Of a stretch of 64,000 nucleotides of DNA, positions 62,092-64,000 are shown one piece after another. The stretch covers positions 2,294,001-2,358,000 of the forward strand of contig NZ_CP051516.1 of the NCBI RefSeq assembly GCF_012689525.1. Reading direction: 5' to 3'. Within the stretch, counting starts at the first letter, position 1; every line of letters starts with the position of its first letter. Source of the DNA: Paraburkholderia aromaticivorans (GTDB lineage: Bacteria > Pseudomonadota > Gammaproteobacteria > Burkholderiales > Burkholderiaceae). The position numbers and the translations under genes were made by a program. The notes under the pieces were generated by a model. The model was not told where the DNA came from. It did no database searches and was given only the letters and a program-made list of their open reading frames with translations.

Positions 62092-62279
62092 CGTTGCGCT
62101 GCTAAATGCTGTCACACCGGGCGCGCGATGAGCGGGCCGAACACGGCGCAACGAACGCGGAGACAGCGCCTGGATCGAGATCCCGCTCGTGGCAAAATGG
62201 CGGATATCACGAGAACTTGCAGCACGATGACGCAACAACACGCTGCGGACTCTGCGAAACCGGAACTTCATCCCTCCCT

Positions 62280-62924
62280 ATGCGAAAGACCAAGACCACG
62301 GCCGCACGTCGGCTGCTTCTGGATCGATACAGCCGTGTCGCCGACGGCATCGCGCTGCTGTTTTTCCCGTACGTCGAAATCGTCATTCATGACTTGCAAA
62401 GCCAGACCGTTGCTTACATAGCCAACAACCTGTCCAAGCGCGAACTCGGCGACGAGTCGGCGCTGGAAGAAATGGATCATTCGGCCGAGTCCGGCACCAT
62501 CGGCCCTTATGAAAAAATCAACTGGGATGGCAGGAGAATGCGCTGCGTCAGCACGGTGCTCTTCGACGACGCCGAGGCCGCCATCGGCGTAATGTGCGTG
62601 AACTACAACATCGCGGTATTCGAGGACGTGAAGCACGTGATCGACCGCGTGATCTCCGGCGCAGGTTTGGTGAAGCAGCCTGAGGAACTGTTCAAGGACG
62701 ACTGGCAGGAGCGCATCAACACGTTCCTTCACACCTGGCTCCAGGAGCGTCAGTTGGCGCTGAACTCCCTGACTCGCGACCATCGCCGCGAACTGGTTGA
62801 AGCGCTGTGGGCCGAGGGCGCCTTTAAGGGGAAAAGCGCGGCGAATTATGTGGCGAATGTACTCGGAATGGGGCGTGCCACCGTCTATCAACACATCAGG
62901 GATCTGCGAGGGGCGGCGGCCTGA
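62280..62924 (+). CDS. DauR-like transcriptional regulator (YheO-PAS + HTH)
   Basis: This 214-residue protein has an N-terminal YheO-like PAS domain (about 15-130, with FPYVEIVIHDLQSQTVAYIA and GVMCVNYNIAVFED) and a C-terminal HTH_22-type helix-turn-helix (FKGKSAANYVANVLGMGRAT, then VYQHIRDL). In P. aeruginosa DauR represses D-arginine catabolism genes. The order reductase then regulator supports a dau-like island. No good ribosome site precedes the ATG at 62280, and an upstream start in the same frame is possible, so the N-terminus is uncertain. Confidence 0.85.
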   Translation: MRKTKTTAARRLLLDRYSRVADGIALLFFPYVEIVIHDLQSQTVAYIANNLSKRELGDESALEEMDHSAESGTIGPYEKINWDGRRMRCVSTVLFDDAEAAIGVMCVNYNIAVFEDVKHVIDRVISGAGLVKQPEELFKDDWQERINTFLHTWLQERQLALNSLTRDHRRELVEALWAEGAFKGKSAANYVANVLGMGRATVYQHIRDLRGAAA

Positions 62925-63359
62925 CCGGCAAGCCCACTTTCATTAAAGAATCATGACTGGGACGCCGATATCCGGGTAACGCATCATCAACCGCCAGGCG
63001 CGTTTTTGCCGTCGCGTCAGATACCCATTCGTGCCTTGCCCTTACACGCCATCCACCACGCCTGCCGCCGAACCGGCGGCAGCGCCGCAAGCTTTCATCA
63101 GCCTCCAGCCGGACAGCGCTGCACGGCTCGCAACACATTGCGATGAAATCCGCAAATGCGCCGTTGCGACGATTAATTTGGAAAAGGGCAAGATCGGCAA
63201 CAAGCCGTCATACTCTGTCTCTTCTTGCGGCGGACGGTCCCGACAGCGCAACCGGAAGACTTCACCGGAAACGCGATCGATGCATGACCGTCCGCTCCGT
63301 CCTTTCGACGGCAATTTCCGCGTAGCGCCGCGCGCGGTTCAAGTGGAGCGTGCTTTGCA
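62925..63359. other. Intergenic, no convincing gene
   Basis: This 435 bp stretch precedes the sigma54-type activator. It contains a Pro/Ala-rich open frame (63031-63363, plus) with no ribosome site and no family features, which overlaps the next gene and is not accepted. No RNA gene, operator or terminator was recognised. Confidence 0.45.
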
Positions 63360-64000
63360 ATGAGTTACCCCCCTGTCGTTCCGTTCGTCCACGACAAGGC
63401 TGATTCGGGCGCCTTCGTGGGCGGCGCCCCGGCGTTTCGCCAACTGGTCCGTATGATCGATCGGGTTGCCCCGACTGATCACCCTTTACTCATTTTCGGC
63501 CCGACGGGTTCGGGCAAGGAACTGGTCGCGCGCCGGGTGCATGCGCACAGCCAGCGCCAGGATCAACCATTTGTCGACGTCAACTGCGGCGCGATTCCCG
63601 AGAACCTCGTCGAAGCCGAACTGTTCGGGCATGTGAAAGGCGCGTTCACGGGCGCGGCCGAAAACCGTCAGGGACTTTTTCAGCAGGTCGGCAAGGGCAC
63701 ACTGCTGCTCGATGAAATCGGCGAACTGCCGCTCGCGCTGCAACCGAAACTGTTACGCGTGCTTGAAACGCGGACCTTCCGTCCGATCGGCTCATCCACC
63801 AGTCTGCATTTCGCGGGGCGCGTCGTCGCCGCGACCCACCGCGACCTGCGCGAGCTCGCGCGTGGCGGGCTATTTCGCGAGGACCTGTTCTACCGGCTCG
63901 CGGTCTTCGTGCTCGCCGTCCCCGGACTCGAGCAGCGCATCGAGGACATTCCGGCGCTGGTCGTTCACTTCGCATCGCAACACGCGCGCCGCCTCGAGTT
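63360..64000 (+). CDS. Sigma54-dependent AAA+ transcription activator, partial at right edge
   Basis: The 213 visible codons encode a sigma54-interaction AAA+ domain that begins almost at the start codon, so there is no N-terminal receiver, PAS or GAF domain. Motifs are Walker A GPTGSGKE (residues 47-54), the sigma54-contacting loop GAFTGA (94-99) and Walker B LLLDEI (115-120), followed by the VVAATHRDLRELARGGLFRE sensor region. The protein continues off the window, where a Fis-type HTH would be expected. GGAG lies 11 bases before the ATG at 63360. Activity is probably set by a partner protein or by its own level. Confidence 0.9.
   Translation, partial: MSYPPVVPFVHDKADSGAFVGGAPAFRQLVRMIDRVAPTDHPLLIFGPTGSGKELVARRVHAHSQRQDQPFVDVNCGAIPENLVEAELFGHVKGAFTGAAENRQGLFQQVGKGTLLLDEIGELPLALQPKLLRVLETRTFRPIGSSTSLHFAGRVVAATHRDLRELARGGLFREDLFYRLAVFVLAVPGLEQRIEDIPALVVHFASQHARRLE

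Noticed and set aside
63031..63363. A 110-codon open frame before the sigma54 activator
   Set aside because: It has no ribosome site and no recognisable domain, is Pro/Ala/Arg-rich, and its end overlaps the activator start.

Overview
The window is high-GC DNA with the gene content of a Burkholderiales genome, most like Paraburkholderia, Caballeronia or Burkholderia. Indicators are the density of LysR regulators paired with catabolic genes, a GBP-type trimeric porin, a dgdA/dgdR pair close to the one known from Burkholderia cepacia, and several small stress proteins of Burkholderia type. This assignment rests on gene content and remembered family resemblance, not on a database search. No rRNA, tRNA, CRISPR array, insertion sequence or phage gene was seen.

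Region 1 (1-21 kb) is a stress and low-oxygen/acid block. It holds a hemerythrin, a Crp/Fnr regulator, a histidine kinase with no sensor domain, a SYLF lipoprotein, a PRC-barrel protein, small stress proteins and an Nramp-like transporter. It continues with a gadB-gadC-cbpA-cbpM operon, a universal stress protein, a zinc alcohol dehydrogenase, acs-satP for acetate, and a fatty-acid desaturase. The main observation is a palindrome of about 20 bp, consensus GTCGGTACGGTGNCGTACCG, found upstream of at least six transcription units in this block and nowhere else that I could see in the window. It looks like the operator of one regulon. The gene content resembles the low-oxygen-activated (lxa) locus described in B. 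cenocepacia; that is an analogy from memory. Two decayed genes, a flippase-like membrane protein and a P-type proton ATPase, also lie here.

Region 2 (21-34 kb) is mostly regulators and single enzymes: an amino-acid binding protein, a divergent histidine kinase/receiver pair, and three LysR genes next to a short-chain dehydrogenase, a bicupin and the dialkylglycine decarboxylase dgdA. A GlxA-type regulator, an MFS exporter and a flavin monooxygenase with its middle deleted follow.

Region 3 (34-47 kb) is catabolic. A LysR gene faces a short-chain dehydrogenase that has lost its catalytic Tyr and Lys. A minus-strand cluster then reads flavin monooxygenase, aromatic-acid MFS transporter, FAH-family hydrolase, extradiol-type dioxygenase, porin and secreted carboxylesterase, with a divergent LysR gene. 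Together these could import an aromatic ester or phenol, hydroxylate it, open the ring and hydrolyse the product. A D-lactate dehydrogenase with its own LysR gene comes next.

Region 4 (47-57 kb) holds a second universal stress protein, a glutamine synthetase, GYD and other small proteins, a dihaem cytochrome c, an RlpA-like protein, an AraC regulator, an AhpD-like protein, a Tim44-domain protein, a CBS-domain protein and an NhaR-type LysR regulator.

Region 5 (57-64 kb) is an amino-acid catabolic island: a class I aminotransferase, a DadA-like FAD dehydrogenase and an amino-acid binding protein on the minus strand. They diverge from an ornithine-cyclodeaminase-family reductase and a DauR-like regulator. 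This echoes the dauBAR logic of Pseudomonas, in which a D-amino acid is oxidised to a 2-imino acid and reduced to the L form. The window ends inside a sigma54-type AAA+ activator that has no N-terminal sensor domain.
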